A stretch of 25,336 nt of DNA from Bacillota bacterium (lineage in GTDB: Bacteria; Bacillota; Clostridia; Lachnospirales; Lachnospiraceae). Made by a program: the position numbers and the translations under genes. How positions within the stretch are numbered: the stretch's first letter is position 1; each line of letters opens with the position of its first letter. Below the pieces are notes generated by a model, which made no database searches, was not told the DNA's origin, and worked only from the letters and a program-made list of their open reading frames with translations. Location: NCBI GenBank assembly GCA_023392995.1, contig JAEWMZ010000139.1, positions 1 through 25,336 of the forward strand, in the 5' to 3' direction. Positions 16,015 through 23,566 of the stretch are shown here, piece after piece.

Positions 16015-16638
16015 CTATCGAATAAAATTCGTTCTTGCTCTTTCTTCCTGCTCCGGCAGTTTAATTCCAGCTTCTTTACCTGCTTGGATTGATTTTAACA
16101 GCCATGCCATATTTCTTCCCAGTACTCTCATAACCTGCATTCCTTCCAGATCCTGCCTAACCTCATCCGGCGTATTCCCATGAACCATATTCCAATACTG
16201 GGAGGATACCACCGGCATGTTAGAAATCGTGAAATACTTATTCAACTGCTCAAAGGCTGCTGTTGCACCACCACGACGGCAGCTTACAATGGCCGCACCC
16301 GGCTTGAATGCAAGGGCACCGCCACCTGCATAGAAGAGCCTGTCTAAAAATGAGGTTACCGCTCCGGAAGCAGACGCATAATGAACAGGCGAACCAACAA
16401 TAAGACCATCGACTTCCTTCACCTTTTCGATTCCAACATTCACAATATCATCATTAAAGATACATCTGCCGGTTTTGTAACATCCTCCGCAAGCAGTACA
16501 TCCCCGAATCGGATCCTTTCCCAGATGTAAAATTTCCGTCTCAATATTTTCTTTTTCCAGCTCACCTGCAATTTCACAGAGTGCCGTATAAGTACATCCT
16601 TTCGCCTTAGGACTTCCGTTGATTAATAAAACCTTCAT
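16015..16638 (-). CDS. Flavodoxin-like NAD(P)H-dependent FMN reductase, possible Fe-S flavoprotein
   Basis: A 207-residue cytoplasmic flavoprotein of the PF03358 type. INGSPKAKGCTYTAL near the N-terminus is the FMN-phosphate loop, and IVGSPVHYASASG is the second flavin-contacting loop. Between them, Cys47, Cys50, Cys53 and Cys59 form C-x2-C-x2-C-x5-C. That spacing resembles the compact 4Fe-4S motif of archaeal-type iron-sulfur flavoproteins, so an electron-carrier role is plausible. Many clostridial relatives keep these cysteines. The donor, acceptor and substrate are unknown. GGTG lies about 7 nt before the ATG. The gene is transcribed alone; no strong promoter was seen in the repeat-rich ~300 bp upstream (best guess TTGCAA-N17-GAATAT). 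Confidence 0.85.
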   Translation of the reverse strand: MKVLLINGSPKAKGCTYTALCEIAGELEKENIETEILHLGKDPIRGCTACGGCYKTGRCIFNDDIVNVGIEKVKEVDGLIVGSPVHYASASGAVTSFLDRLFYAGGGALAFKPGAAIVSCRRGGATAAFEQLNKYFTISNMPVVSSQYWNMVHGNTPDEVRQDLEGMQVMRVLGRNMAWLLKSIQAGKEAGIKLPEQEERARTNFIR

Positions 16639-16765
16639 TCTTTCACCTACACCTTTCTATATTCGTTTATCCTATCACTGATTGCAAAACGGTAAAGCTA
16701 GCGCAACCTTTTCTCCTGTCAGATAGAAAGCCCTTGCTGCTATGCTAATCGTGTTTCTATTGCAA

Positions 16766-16838
16766 TAATGCTGCAATGCTTCTAATTTCAACTATAGTCT
16801 AATACACTAATGCTTCTTTGAAACTAATACTGCAATGT
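16766..16838. repeat. Imperfect direct repeats upstream of the flavoprotein gene
   Basis: TAATGCTGCAATGC (16766-16779) and TAATACTGCAATGT (16825-16838) differ at two of 14 positions. AATGCTTCT also occurs twice between them. The segment 16639-16937 otherwise holds no gene. At 16681-16697 ATTGCAAAACGGTAAAG resembles an end of the palindromic element and may be a relic. Confidence 0.45.
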
Positions 16839-16937
16839 ATCTATCCACTCCAGGTTATACCAGATATATCTAATATATAATAGAAAAAGCAAAAATGATA
16901 GAGCTTTCTATAAAGTAATTTGACTTCATAAAAATAT

Positions 16938-16982
16938 CGCCAAGCTGCCAAAGAAGCATATCGCTTCTTTGGCAGCTTGGCG
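16938..16982 (-). terminator. Terminator of the ATPase-TOPRIM operon
   Basis: A perfect 20-bp stem (16938-16957 with 16963-16982) and a 5-nt loop lie 16 nt beyond the TOPRIM stop. On the minus strand ATATTTTTA follows. This is the strongest hairpin in the window and closes the two-gene cassette. Confidence 0.88.
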
Positions 16983-16998
16983 GTAAAATTTTTTAAAG

Positions 16999-17733
16999 CT
17001 AACTCCTCCCTGCCGCATTCTTCTGCTTCGGATCAGAAAAATAAAGGTTAAAATTAGTATATCTCTTTAAAGAATTATTGTCTGCTTTAATAAACTCCCA
17101 GGCATCCTCATATTTTTGTTCAACTGCAAAGTCCGTATGAAGGATAAAGTTTAGAAACGCCTTTGGATCATGTGCATATCGAGTATCAAAGGAGTGTGCA
17201 TATTTGTACTTCTCACGCTCTGGAAGATTACTGTTGTCGTGCATGATATGATCCAAATTACAGGAAAAATAATAAATACTGTACGGAATCGTTTTCCATA
17301 CTTTATCTATTTCAATTAATTTATCAAGAATATCCGCTTTTTGATGGTTACGCTGTAAAATCGACTCAATATTATTCGTATAAATTTGCTCATTCGAATA
17401 ATACGGCCTCTGTGGTTTTGATGGATCTTTGGGCGTATCTTCTGTTTTTAAAGCCACCCTGTCATCTGAGATATAGGCTCCATCCATATCAACCAAGTGC
17501 ACAACCTCCAGGAAATCACTTGCCCGAAAGGTTCTGGATGCGTAATTTCTTACGATATCTCCTACTTTGGCTGCTGCATTTGAAATGCTTATCCCTTTTC
17601 TGGTCGTAATGTCTCCGCTTAAAACTGCAAATTCGACTTGTCCATTGTTTAACAGCTTACTTATCGTATATGCTAAACAGGTCTGCTCTGTGATCCCTTC
17701 CACAAGAAATAGAATTATTTTTTTACTCGCCAT
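16999..17733 (-). CDS. TOPRIM-domain protein, RloB/AbiLii-like, candidate defence effector
   Basis: A 244-residue protein, second gene of the pair. The N-terminus KKIILFLVEGITEQ gives the TOPRIM glutamate (Glu12), and VVHLVDMDGAYI gives the DxD pair (Asp82, Asp84). These acidic residues bind metal in topoisomerases, primases and OLD-type nucleases. A later segment, YYFSCNLDHIMHD, loosely recalls the SNPxFExWLL-H stretch I remember in RloB proteins. The start overlaps the ATPase stop by 11 nt and uses an AGGTGAT ribosome site within that gene, so translation is coupled. By analogy with AbiL, RloAB and PARIS pairs, it is probably the nuclease or toxin arm released or directed by the ATPase. Sequence similarity to any named family is too weak to assign by eye. 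A strong terminator follows. Confidence 0.7.
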   Translation of the reverse strand: MASKKIILFLVEGITEQTCLAYTISKLLNNGQVEFAVLSGDITTRKGISISNAAAKVGDIVRNYASRTFRASDFLEVVHLVDMDGAYISDDRVALKTEDTPKDPSKPQRPYYSNEQIYTNNIESILQRNHQKADILDKLIEIDKVWKTIPYSIYYFSCNLDHIMHDNSNLPEREKYKYAHSFDTRYAHDPKAFLNFILHTDFAVEQKYEDAWEFIKADNNSLKRYTNFNLYFSDPKQKNAAGRS

Positions 17734-19189
17734 TCACATCACCTGCACCATTTACATGATCTGCAACACTCTCAATACCCTCTTCGCCCACATCACCTGC
17801 TAATCGAAAGGAATGGCTGATGGCATAACGATTGGTTGGCTCGTAGATACTTTCTTTCTGTCCGCCAAGTATAATATCATGATAATATACATCCCTCAGA
17901 TTATTGTTTGTTTTTATATTCGCCAGTCTCATATAACGGTTCTTCGGATTGGTGGTTGTAAATAGAATGGAATTCTTATTCAGCGTCTCCAAAGGACGTA
18001 AATTATGGGAGGTAAAGATTAACTGGCCTTTCCCCGTATCATGAATTACTTTTAGTATTTCTCCCAGTAAATATTCATAGACTCCTGCATCCAGTTCATC
18101 AACAGCCAGGGTCATAGAAGCATTATTATGCATAGCAATCAGCAGATGCAATATGGAAATGATCTTTTTAATTCCATCCGATTCATAGCGCAAAGGGATT
18201 CTTCGCTGATTCCTCACAGATACCAACTCTATATTTACACCTTCCTGTCCATCCTGCGTGGTCTGTTTGCCCAGGTTGACCACCTGTACTATAAGCCCGG
18301 GCAGAATCTCAGTTAAAACCGTATTCATTACATTGATTACCTTATGGATTATATCATATACCTCTGTAGGGACTACCGTTGGAGTATCCAGACTAAGCAG
18401 AATACGTGCAGTTGTTACAGTCCCGTTTTTATCAATCCGATAACTGAAGGGCAAGGCTATATTCATTGCAATTAATCCTGAATTGCGATTGCTGATCACA
18501 TATAAATTATTCCTCCCATAATGGTATAACGCTGAAATAATAGACTGATGCAAAGGCATTCTACAGTTCTTCCTTATTTGCTTCTGCGTATCCGCTAAAA
18601 ACAAAAAGGAGGTAGATTGCTTAACCGCAATTCTCTTCGCTGCCATTAACTCACTGATCGCTTCCGCTTTGCCCTGGGTTATCTCCCGCAGGCTGGTATT
18701 CGGTTTAAAAATTTGCTTCTCCTGTGCAGCGTAATCAATCAGAGTTCGTAAAGCTGTCCACGCGCCGTCCTCAAAATAAGAATACCTGATCCTTTCCGCT
18801 GCTACATACACTGGGATAAAATCTTCATTATGCTCATCCCACTCATCCTTATTTCTCTTAGAAATTGTAAACTCATAGATCACTTTATAATTATCTGCTT
18901 CATCTGCGATGCTGAAATCAAAGCGAAAGCTTGCTTGTTCTTTTCCCTTTGTAATGTAATTACTAACCTCGGACGAAATTCTCCTGCCTGACAACAGCGA
19001 ATCAAGAATCAGCAAGGCATTGATAAAGGTGGTTTTTCCTGAACCGTTTTGGCCATAGATTCCCAGAATATCAGAAGAATGCTCCGGTCTGTCATTTTTC
19101 ATACCACAGGGCATCTTAAACGCACCATGTTCTACGTTTTGTAAATTATTTATCTCCGCATATTGTATTCTAACAATTTTATTATCCAT
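17723..19189 (-). CDS. Rad50/OLD-like AAA ATPase, candidate defence sensor
   Basis: A 488-residue ABC-type ATPase of the AAA_15/AAA_21 kind. The N-terminus VRIQYAEINNLQNVEHGAF begins a typical beta strand. GIYGQNGSGKTT (43-54) is Walker A. RYESDGIKKIISIL near 333 stands in the signature position, where relatives have SSGTKR-like sequence. LAVDELDAGVYEYL near 360 is Walker B, with the catalytic acid, and IFTSHNLRPLE near 390 supplies the switch histidine. There is no long coiled coil and no fused nuclease; the TOPRIM function is in the overlapping downstream gene. AGGAGG lies 7 nt before the ATG and a promoter at 19209-19237 would give a leader of only ~13 nt. Known relatives sense phage or block its DNA in abortive-infection systems; that role here is inference. 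Confidence 0.78.
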   Translation of the reverse strand: MDNKIVRIQYAEINNLQNVEHGAFKMPCGMKNDRPEHSSDILGIYGQNGSGKTTFINALLILDSLLSGRRISSEVSNYITKGKEQASFRFDFSIADEADNYKVIYEFTISKRNKDEWDEHNEDFIPVYVAAERIRYSYFEDGAWTALRTLIDYAAQEKQIFKPNTSLREITQGKAEAISELMAAKRIAVKQSTSFLFLADTQKQIRKNCRMPLHQSIISALYHYGRNNLYVISNRNSGLIAMNIALPFSYRIDKNGTVTTARILLSLDTPTVVPTEVYDIIHKVINVMNTVLTEILPGLIVQVVNLGKQTTQDGQEGVNIELVSVRNQRRIPLRYESDGIKKIISILHLLIAMHNNASMTLAVDELDAGVYEYLLGEILKVIHDTGKGQLIFTSHNLRPLETLNKNSILFTTTNPKNRYMRLANIKTNNNLRDVYYHDIILGGQKESIYEPTNRYAISHSFRLAGDVGEEGIESVADHVNGAGDVNGE

Positions 19190-19208
19190 GGATAGCCCTC
19201 CTGCTTAT

Positions 19209-19237
19209 AGTATAACCAATTTAACAGGAAATAACAA
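19209..19237 (-). promoter_or_regulatory. Promoter of the ATPase-TOPRIM operon
   Basis: On the minus strand TTGTTA (19232-19237) and TATACT (19209-19214) are spaced by 17 bp. The expected start of transcription, near 19202, falls at the edge of the ribosome site (19197-19202), so the leader would be unusually short. 19238-19503 holds nothing else recognisable. Confidence 0.6.
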
Positions 19238-19503
19238 ATTAATTATTTCTTTTCGATACATTTTGTACCGCTTTACACAAATTATAAGCAGAGATATTCC
19301 TATTCCCTTAGAACCTGCAAATAGCAATGTGAAATAGTCCTACTATCCTTTAAAACCTTACTTTGATTTATCCTTTGAGTTATCATTTTTCATCAAAAAT
19401 TTATTGTTTCAGGAATTATCTTTTACATCAATAAAATAAGGCATAGACTTCCTTAATAACATAGGTAGAATCCTAGTGCCCCTTCCACTCGTTTTTGCAT
19501 ATG

Positions 19504-19530
19504 AAAAAACCCTTGAAAATCAAGGGTTTT
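19504..19530 (-). terminator. Terminator of tRNA-Gln
   Basis: AAAACCCTTGA (19506-19516) and TCAAGGGTTTT (19520-19530) form an 11-bp stem with a 3-nt loop. On the minus strand it ends in a T-run. It begins 3 nt after the tRNA 3' end, so the tRNA and the ATPase operon are separate transcripts. Confidence 0.9.
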
Positions 19531-19532
19531 GA

Positions 19533-19604
19533 CAGGGCTACAAGGATTCGAACCTTGAGATGCTGGAGTCAGAGTCCAGTGCCTTACCGTTTGGCGATAG
19601 CCCT
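19533..19604 (-). tRNA. tRNA-Gln (anticodon CUG)
   Basis: The 72-nt minus-strand sequence folds as a full cloverleaf. The acceptor AGGGCTA pairs with TAGCCCT, the D stem is GCC/GGC, and the anticodon stem CTGGA/TCCAG encloses the loop CTCTGAC. The T arm is CAAGG-TTCGAAT-CCTTG, with discriminator G. The anticodon CUG (19570-19572) reads CAG, glutamine. CCA is not encoded. It has a strong promoter upstream and its own terminator. tRNA genes are common insertion points, and the ATPase-TOPRIM cassette lies just downstream. However, no duplicate of the tRNA 3' end and no integrase are in the window. Confidence 0.95.
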
Positions 19605-19648
19605 ATTTTATTTTGTTTTCGTAACTATTTACGTCAGCCACGAATGAT

Positions 19649-19677
19649 ATTATAACAAATAGGCTTGTACATTTCAA
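19649..19677 (-). promoter_or_regulatory. Promoter of tRNA-Gln
   Basis: On the minus strand TTGAAA (19672-19677) and a perfect TATAAT (19649-19654) are spaced by 17 bp. Transcription would start near 19642, leaving a precursor leader of about 38 nt. Confidence 0.8.
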
Positions 19678-19860
19678 GTATAATTTTCATCTTTTTTCAT
19701 TTTTTTAAAAAATTTCAAAAATCCCGTTTTATACCCATTTCTCTCTATGAATCACTCTATCGTAAGGCAGCTGGTTTCAGACGAAAAACACTCATCTTTT
19801 AATCAGGTGCCCCTATATTATGATCCAATTCACTGTTTCTTATTCTTAGAAGAACGCATT

Positions 19861-19886
19861 ACCTAAGGAGCCTTCGCCCCTTAGGT
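19861..19886. other. 8-bp hairpin beside the repeat array
   Basis: ACCTAAGG (19861-19868) and CCTTAGGT (19879-19886) pair perfectly around a 10-nt loop. It is followed by TCTCATT, similar to the TCTCACT that follows the hairpins of the adjoining array, and may be an outlying unit. No T-tract is present. Confidence 0.5.
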
Positions 19887-19893
19887 TCTCATT

Positions 19894-20077
19894 GCAGAAT
19901 ATGAATTATTCTAAATTTCTCACTGATGATCATTCGATTGCCAAATCCGCTTGGTGCAGAGTATTAAATGTTCTGCATTTCTCACTAACCGTCACTCGGC
20001 CACCAGTTAACTTATTGTAGAATGCAAAATGCTCTACCTCTCACATTCTTCGCCTTTGATAGCTCCAGCTAATATCG
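19894..20077. repeat. Degenerate 61-62-bp tandem repeat, three units
   Basis: Units begin at 19894, 19956 and 20017. Each opens with a small hairpin: AGAATA/TATTCT, GCAGA/TCTGC and GTAGA/TCTAC. The hairpin is followed by TTCTCACT (units 1 and 2) or CTCTCACA (unit 3). Over the first 50 positions, units 1 and 2 agree at about 35 by hand count, and many differences are transitions. The second halves of units 1 and 2 share a TCAyTCG core. The array fills most of the gap between the tRNA promoter and the CDF gene. I see no ORF in it and do not recognise the repeat. Confidence 0.55.
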
Positions 20078-20091
20078 ATTATCCAAGCTCT

Positions 20092-21279
20092 CTACTCCTC
20101 CGCTATAAAGCTGTTCTCCATAGTAATAATACACTGATGTCTGGAATCCTCCTTGCGCAGCTCCTCTACAATACTGGAAAGAAGCTTTTGCTTCATGTCC
20201 TTTGTATACGAATAGGGCACTACCAGATCAAAGATCAAATTAATCTGATGCTCACCATTGACAAGGCGAAAGTCATGAATCGTAGCCTTTGGCTCCAAGG
20301 CTTTGATTATCTCCAAAACCATGTTCTTTTTACGATCCACCATCTCATTATTCACTTCAATGGGATCCATATGAATTACCAGAAAGATATCTGTCAGGTT
20401 AAGTACTTCCCTCTCTATCTGATCAATTGTCTCATGGGCTGTTTCAAAATTAATATTATTGGGCACCTCAGCATGGATTGTTGCCATCCGATGGGTCGGC
20501 CCATAATTATGAATGATCAGATCATGGGTCCCGACTATTCCATCATAGCTTTGCACCATCTTCGTAACCTTTTCATACAACTCCCTGTCTACTGCCTCTC
20601 CCAGCAGCGGCTCCAAGGTATCTTTGGCAATATTAAAGCCTGCCAGCATAACGAAAATTGATACTAAGAGACCGATATAACCATCGATGTTCAATCCAGT
20701 GGCGCCGGAGATAATAGCAGATATAATTGTTGCCGAGGTAACGATTACATCATTTCTGGAATCTGCCGAAGTTGCGATCATCACGGTTGAATTGATTCTT
20801 TTTCCCAGCTTACGGTTAAATAGCATAAGCCATATCTTAATTAGTACAGAAACACAAAGGAATATGATCAGAATCAGATTAAATTCAATCTTTTCCGGAT
20901 GAAGCACCTTATCAATTGCACTTTTAAATAACGTAAATCCAACCTGCAGTATCAGGAAGGCAACCGCCAGTGCAGATATATATTCAAATCTTCCATGGCC
21001 AAAGGGATGTTCTTTATCGGCAGGCCGTTCTGCCAGCTTCACACCTATAAAGCTAATAATGGAGGATGCCGCATCTGACAAGTTATTAAAGGCATCTGCC
21101 ATAACAGAAATACTGTTGATTACCATCCCTATTGCCATCTTAACAGCAAATAATATTACATTACAGAAAACACCCACAATGCTTGATAAAACTCCATATT
21201 GGGTTCTCACTTTGCGGTTTTCTACGTTTTTATAATCCTTAATAAATCTTTTTACTAAAAACTCAGTCAAATGGTTCAT
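20092..21279 (-). CDS. Cation diffusion facilitator (CDF) metal exporter
   Basis: A 395-residue inner-membrane divalent-metal/proton antiporter. Six hydrophobic segments lie in the first ~220 residues, followed by a cytoplasmic metal-binding domain. Metal-site motifs are MADAFNNLSDA in the second helix and ADSRNDVIVT in the fifth, the two Asp-rich sites of the family. HPFGHGRFEYISAL is the typical loop after helix 2. The soluble part (THDLIIHNYGPTHRMATIHAEV, split as HDLIIHNYG and MATIHAEV) ends in an extra C-terminal stretch. Substrate metal cannot be read with confidence; Asn in the site argues against simple Zn assignment. The ATG at 21279 has GGAG only 1 nt away, with AGGG further off. 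A TTG three codons in (TEFLVKRFIKDY) fits related N-termini and is a credible alternative start. Confidence 0.9.
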   Translation of the reverse strand: MNHLTEFLVKRFIKDYKNVENRKVRTQYGVLSSIVGVFCNVILFAVKMAIGMVINSISVMADAFNNLSDAASSIISFIGVKLAERPADKEHPFGHGRFEYISALAVAFLILQVGFTLFKSAIDKVLHPEKIEFNLILIIFLCVSVLIKIWLMLFNRKLGKRINSTVMIATSADSRNDVIVTSATIISAIISGATGLNIDGYIGLLVSIFVMLAGFNIAKDTLEPLLGEAVDRELYEKVTKMVQSYDGIVGTHDLIIHNYGPTHRMATIHAEVPNNINFETAHETIDQIEREVLNLTDIFLVIHMDPIEVNNEMVDRKKNMVLEIIKALEPKATIHDFRLVNGEHQINLIFDLVVPYSYTKDMKQKLLSSIVEELRKEDSRHQCIITMENSFIAEE

Positions 21280-21363
21280 ACTCCTTCCCTTATTGCATGG
21301 TCATCCTTTCCTTGCTATCTCTAGCTCTACACTAATCAGCTGCGAAAAAAATGCCATAGATTC

Positions 21364-21391
21364 ATTTTAGCATAATTTAGATACAAATCAA
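21364..21391 (-). promoter_or_regulatory. Promoter of the CDF transporter
   Basis: On the minus strand TTGATT (21386-21391) and TAAAAT (21364-21369) are spaced by 16 bp. The ~77-nt leader contains a four-codon frame, ATG ACC ATG CAA TAA, preceded by AGGAAAGG and ending just before the gene. Confidence 0.5.
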
Positions 21392-21466
21392 TGACTAAGT
21401 GAAACTAGAATAACCTACACACCTAGTCAAAAATAAAATCTTTCAAACAAGCAGAATCCCCTTGTT

Positions 21467-21501
21467 TTGAGTCGATAAATATTGCATAATAGTATTATAC
21501 T
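21467..21501 (+). promoter_or_regulatory. Promoter and palindrome upstream of the phosphodiesterase
   Basis: TTGAGT (21467-21472) and TAGTAT (21490-21495) are spaced by 17 bp. The -10 element is one half of a perfect palindrome, TAGTATTATACTA, at 21490-21502. A repressor bound there would cover the promoter; the regulator is unknown. Confidence 0.5.
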
Positions 21502-21526
21502 AATACTAAATCAGGAGGTAAAATCC

Positions 21527-23374
21527 ATGAAGCTTGCTATCCTCCATTTCCGAAGAAAATTGCGATTTCGCAGCAGTCCCATGTTTTTAATTGATGCCTT
21601 TTATAATCTAGTATTGATTCTGCTCATAATGCCGCTCTTTAATGCAGCTTTCAAATTAGTACTAATGTTCACGAAGCAAAGCTATATAACCTCCCAGAAT
21701 ATTATCAGCTTTTTAAAATCTCCTTCAACCTGGATCTTTATACTAGCCTTATTAATTACACTAGCACTATTTTTATTCACCAAAGTATCCTCGCTAACCT
21801 ATTATTGTAACAACGAGGATCTATTAAAGCGTTCTCATATGCATCATATTCTGCTTTTTGGAATAAAAAATGTATATCAAAACTTGAGAAAGCGCAATAT
21901 TGCGCTTATATTTTTTACTATTCCTTTTTATCTTTATACCTGCCTCCCTTTAATTATAGGTGTCATTCTATATCTGGATACCGGGTATATGAGAAGCTCT
22001 CACGGATTATCGTACAGAATCACCCTAATTATCGGCTGCCTGCTGATCAGTTTCTTCTCCATCCCTGGAGTTTTCGCAATGAACTACTGTATCAAGGAAG
22101 GCGGACGGTTTATCGATGGATTACAGCATGTAAAAGCAGCTCTTAAGGGTAATTATATCAAAATATTATTTTCCTATATCAGAAGTAACCTTACTATTTT
22201 TATTGTTTATTTATTATTTAATTATGCTTTGTTGTTCCTAGTCTCCTTCGGAGCTTATTTGTTTTCTGCCCGGGTTTTAGCCGTTGCTGTTTTCCTTTCA
22301 ACTTATCCGGTAATTAATCTCTATGCCACCTTGCTATTTAGCATGATTACTTTTATCTATAATGTGAATTTAAGTACCTCTCAATTTCACGCGTATATGG
22401 AGAAGCTCCCCACTCACGCAAGGAAAAGATCAGAAATCATACTAAGACCTCGCCAATTCAAGACAAAGAGACAAAGAATACTGCTTAACACCATCTTTGC
22501 CTGTTTATTTATTGCAAGCATTATGAATTTTTATTTAATGATTCATAATAGCTCACTTGCCATTCGTGATGCTTTTCAGGGTACTCAGATCTCCTCTCAT
22601 CGGGGCAATTCTCATATCGCGCCAGAAAACACGATACCCGCTTTGGAACAAGCGATTATTGCAGAATCTGATTATGCTGAAATTGATATAAGACAAACCA
22701 AGGATCACATTTTGGTGTTGATGCATGACTCCAACTTAAAACGAACCTCCGGTTTAAATCAGCGCCTCAGTAATATGACCTATGCTCAGCTAAATGAGCT
22801 GGATGTAGGTTCCTGGTTTAACAAGGATTTTATAAATACGAAGATACCAACTCTCGAAGAAACCCTGGAGTATTGCAAAGGTAGAATCAAATTAAATATT
22901 GAGCTTAAGATAAGCGGAACAGAAACTGATGTGGAGCAGCAGCTGGTAGATTTAATCGTGAAATATAACTTTGAAGACCAATGCGTAATATCCTCCTCTA
23001 AGTATTCTTCTTTGATTAAGATTAAGGAGATTAATCAGAACATTAAGACCGGTTACATCCTCTCTGCGGTCTATGGCAATTTCTACAACACAGAGTATCT
23101 TGATTTTTTTAGTATCCGCTCAAGCTATATTAATAAAAATGTAGTTGATAATGTTCATGCTGCCGGTAAAGAAATCTATGCCTGGACAGTGAATAACACC
23201 AGTGAGCTGTTTCGTATGAAGTCCCTTGGTGTTGACTGTATCATTACGGATAATCCTACTCATGCAAGAGAAATTATTTACCGTGATAATACAAATGCCA
23301 CTTTTATTCAGTTGATTAAACAAATGTTCAACACTCGTTCCAATTACCAGACTACCCAGTTTATTAAATACTGA
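21527..23374 (+). CDS. Membrane glycerophosphodiester phosphodiesterase
   Basis: A 615-residue two-part protein. Residues 1-340 hold about seven or eight hydrophobic segments and form an integral membrane domain of the kind found in many Gram-positive GDPD proteins. From about 355, a GDPD barrel follows. SSHRGNSHIAPENT carries the catalytic His-Arg and Glu, YAEIDIRQTKDHILVLMHD carries the metal-binding Glu, Asp and the second His, and KLNIELKI and YAWTVNN are later strand motifs. It probably hydrolyses glycerophosphodiesters or lipoteichoic-acid backbone outside the membrane, releasing glycerol-3-phosphate. AGGAGGT (21513-21519) lies 7 nt before ATG 21527, which decides the start. The frame is open to a TTG at 21482, but that lies upstream of the ribosome site, inside the promoter region. 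The gene is divergent from the CDF gene. Confidence 0.9.
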   Translation: MKLAILHFRRKLRFRSSPMFLIDAFYNLVLILLIMPLFNAAFKLVLMFTKQSYITSQNIISFLKSPSTWIFILALLITLALFLFTKVSSLTYYCNNEDLLKRSHMHHILLFGIKNVYQNLRKRNIALIFFTIPFYLYTCLPLIIGVILYLDTGYMRSSHGLSYRITLIIGCLLISFFSIPGVFAMNYCIKEGGRFIDGLQHVKAALKGNYIKILFSYIRSNLTIFIVYLLFNYALLFLVSFGAYLFSARVLAVAVFLSTYPVINLYATLLFSMITFIYNVNLSTSQFHAYMEKLPTHARKRSEIILRPRQFKTKRQRILLNTIFACLFIASIMNFYLMIHNSSLAIRDAFQGTQISSHRGNSHIAPENTIPALEQAIIAESDYAEIDIRQTKDHILVLMHDSNLKRTSGLNQRLSNMTYAQLNELDVGSWFNKDFINTKIPTLEETLEYCKGRIKLNIELKISGTETDVEQQLVDLIVKYNFEDQCVISSSKYSSLIKIKEINQNIKTGYILSAVYGNFYNTEYLDFFSIRSSYINKNVVDNVHAAGKEIYAWTVNNTSELFRMKSLGVDCIITDNPTHAREIIYRDNTNATFIQLIKQMFNTRSNYQTTQFIKY

Positions 23375-23514
23375 CACCCGCTTTTGATAAGGTTCACTTC
23401 ATCCCTTGTTTCATCCAATAGATACTCGTTTTTGTTACAATCATTTCCCCAATTATTTTAGCTATAATTTTTTACCTATTAATTTACCTATCAATTTTTT
23501 CTACAAATAAAGTA

Positions 23515-23559
23515 GAGCTGTTTCAAAAGGTATTTCCTTCGTCCCTTTTGAAACAGCTC
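23515..23559. terminator. Bidirectional terminator
   Basis: GAGCTGTTTCAAAAGG (23515-23530) pairs perfectly over 16 bp with 23544-23559. On the plus strand ATTCTTTTTATAA follows; on the minus strand TACTTTATTTG follows. It lies between two convergent genes and can serve both. Just before it, TTTACCTATTAA and TTTACCTATCAA form a short tandem duplication. Confidence 0.88.
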
Positions 23560-23566
23560 ATTCTTT

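Noticed and set aside
19533..19604. tRNA attachment site with a duplicated 3' end
   Set aside because: No second copy of the tRNA 3' segment and no integrase were found in the window, so integration cannot be claimed.
19894..20077. CRISPR array
   Set aside because: The period is constant, but the repeats are degenerate throughout, there is no exact repeat with variable spacers, and no cas genes are nearby.
20029..20661. 210-codon plus-strand ORF
   Set aside because: It lies almost wholly opposite the well-supported CDF gene, has no ribosome site, and its product looks like an antisense shadow.
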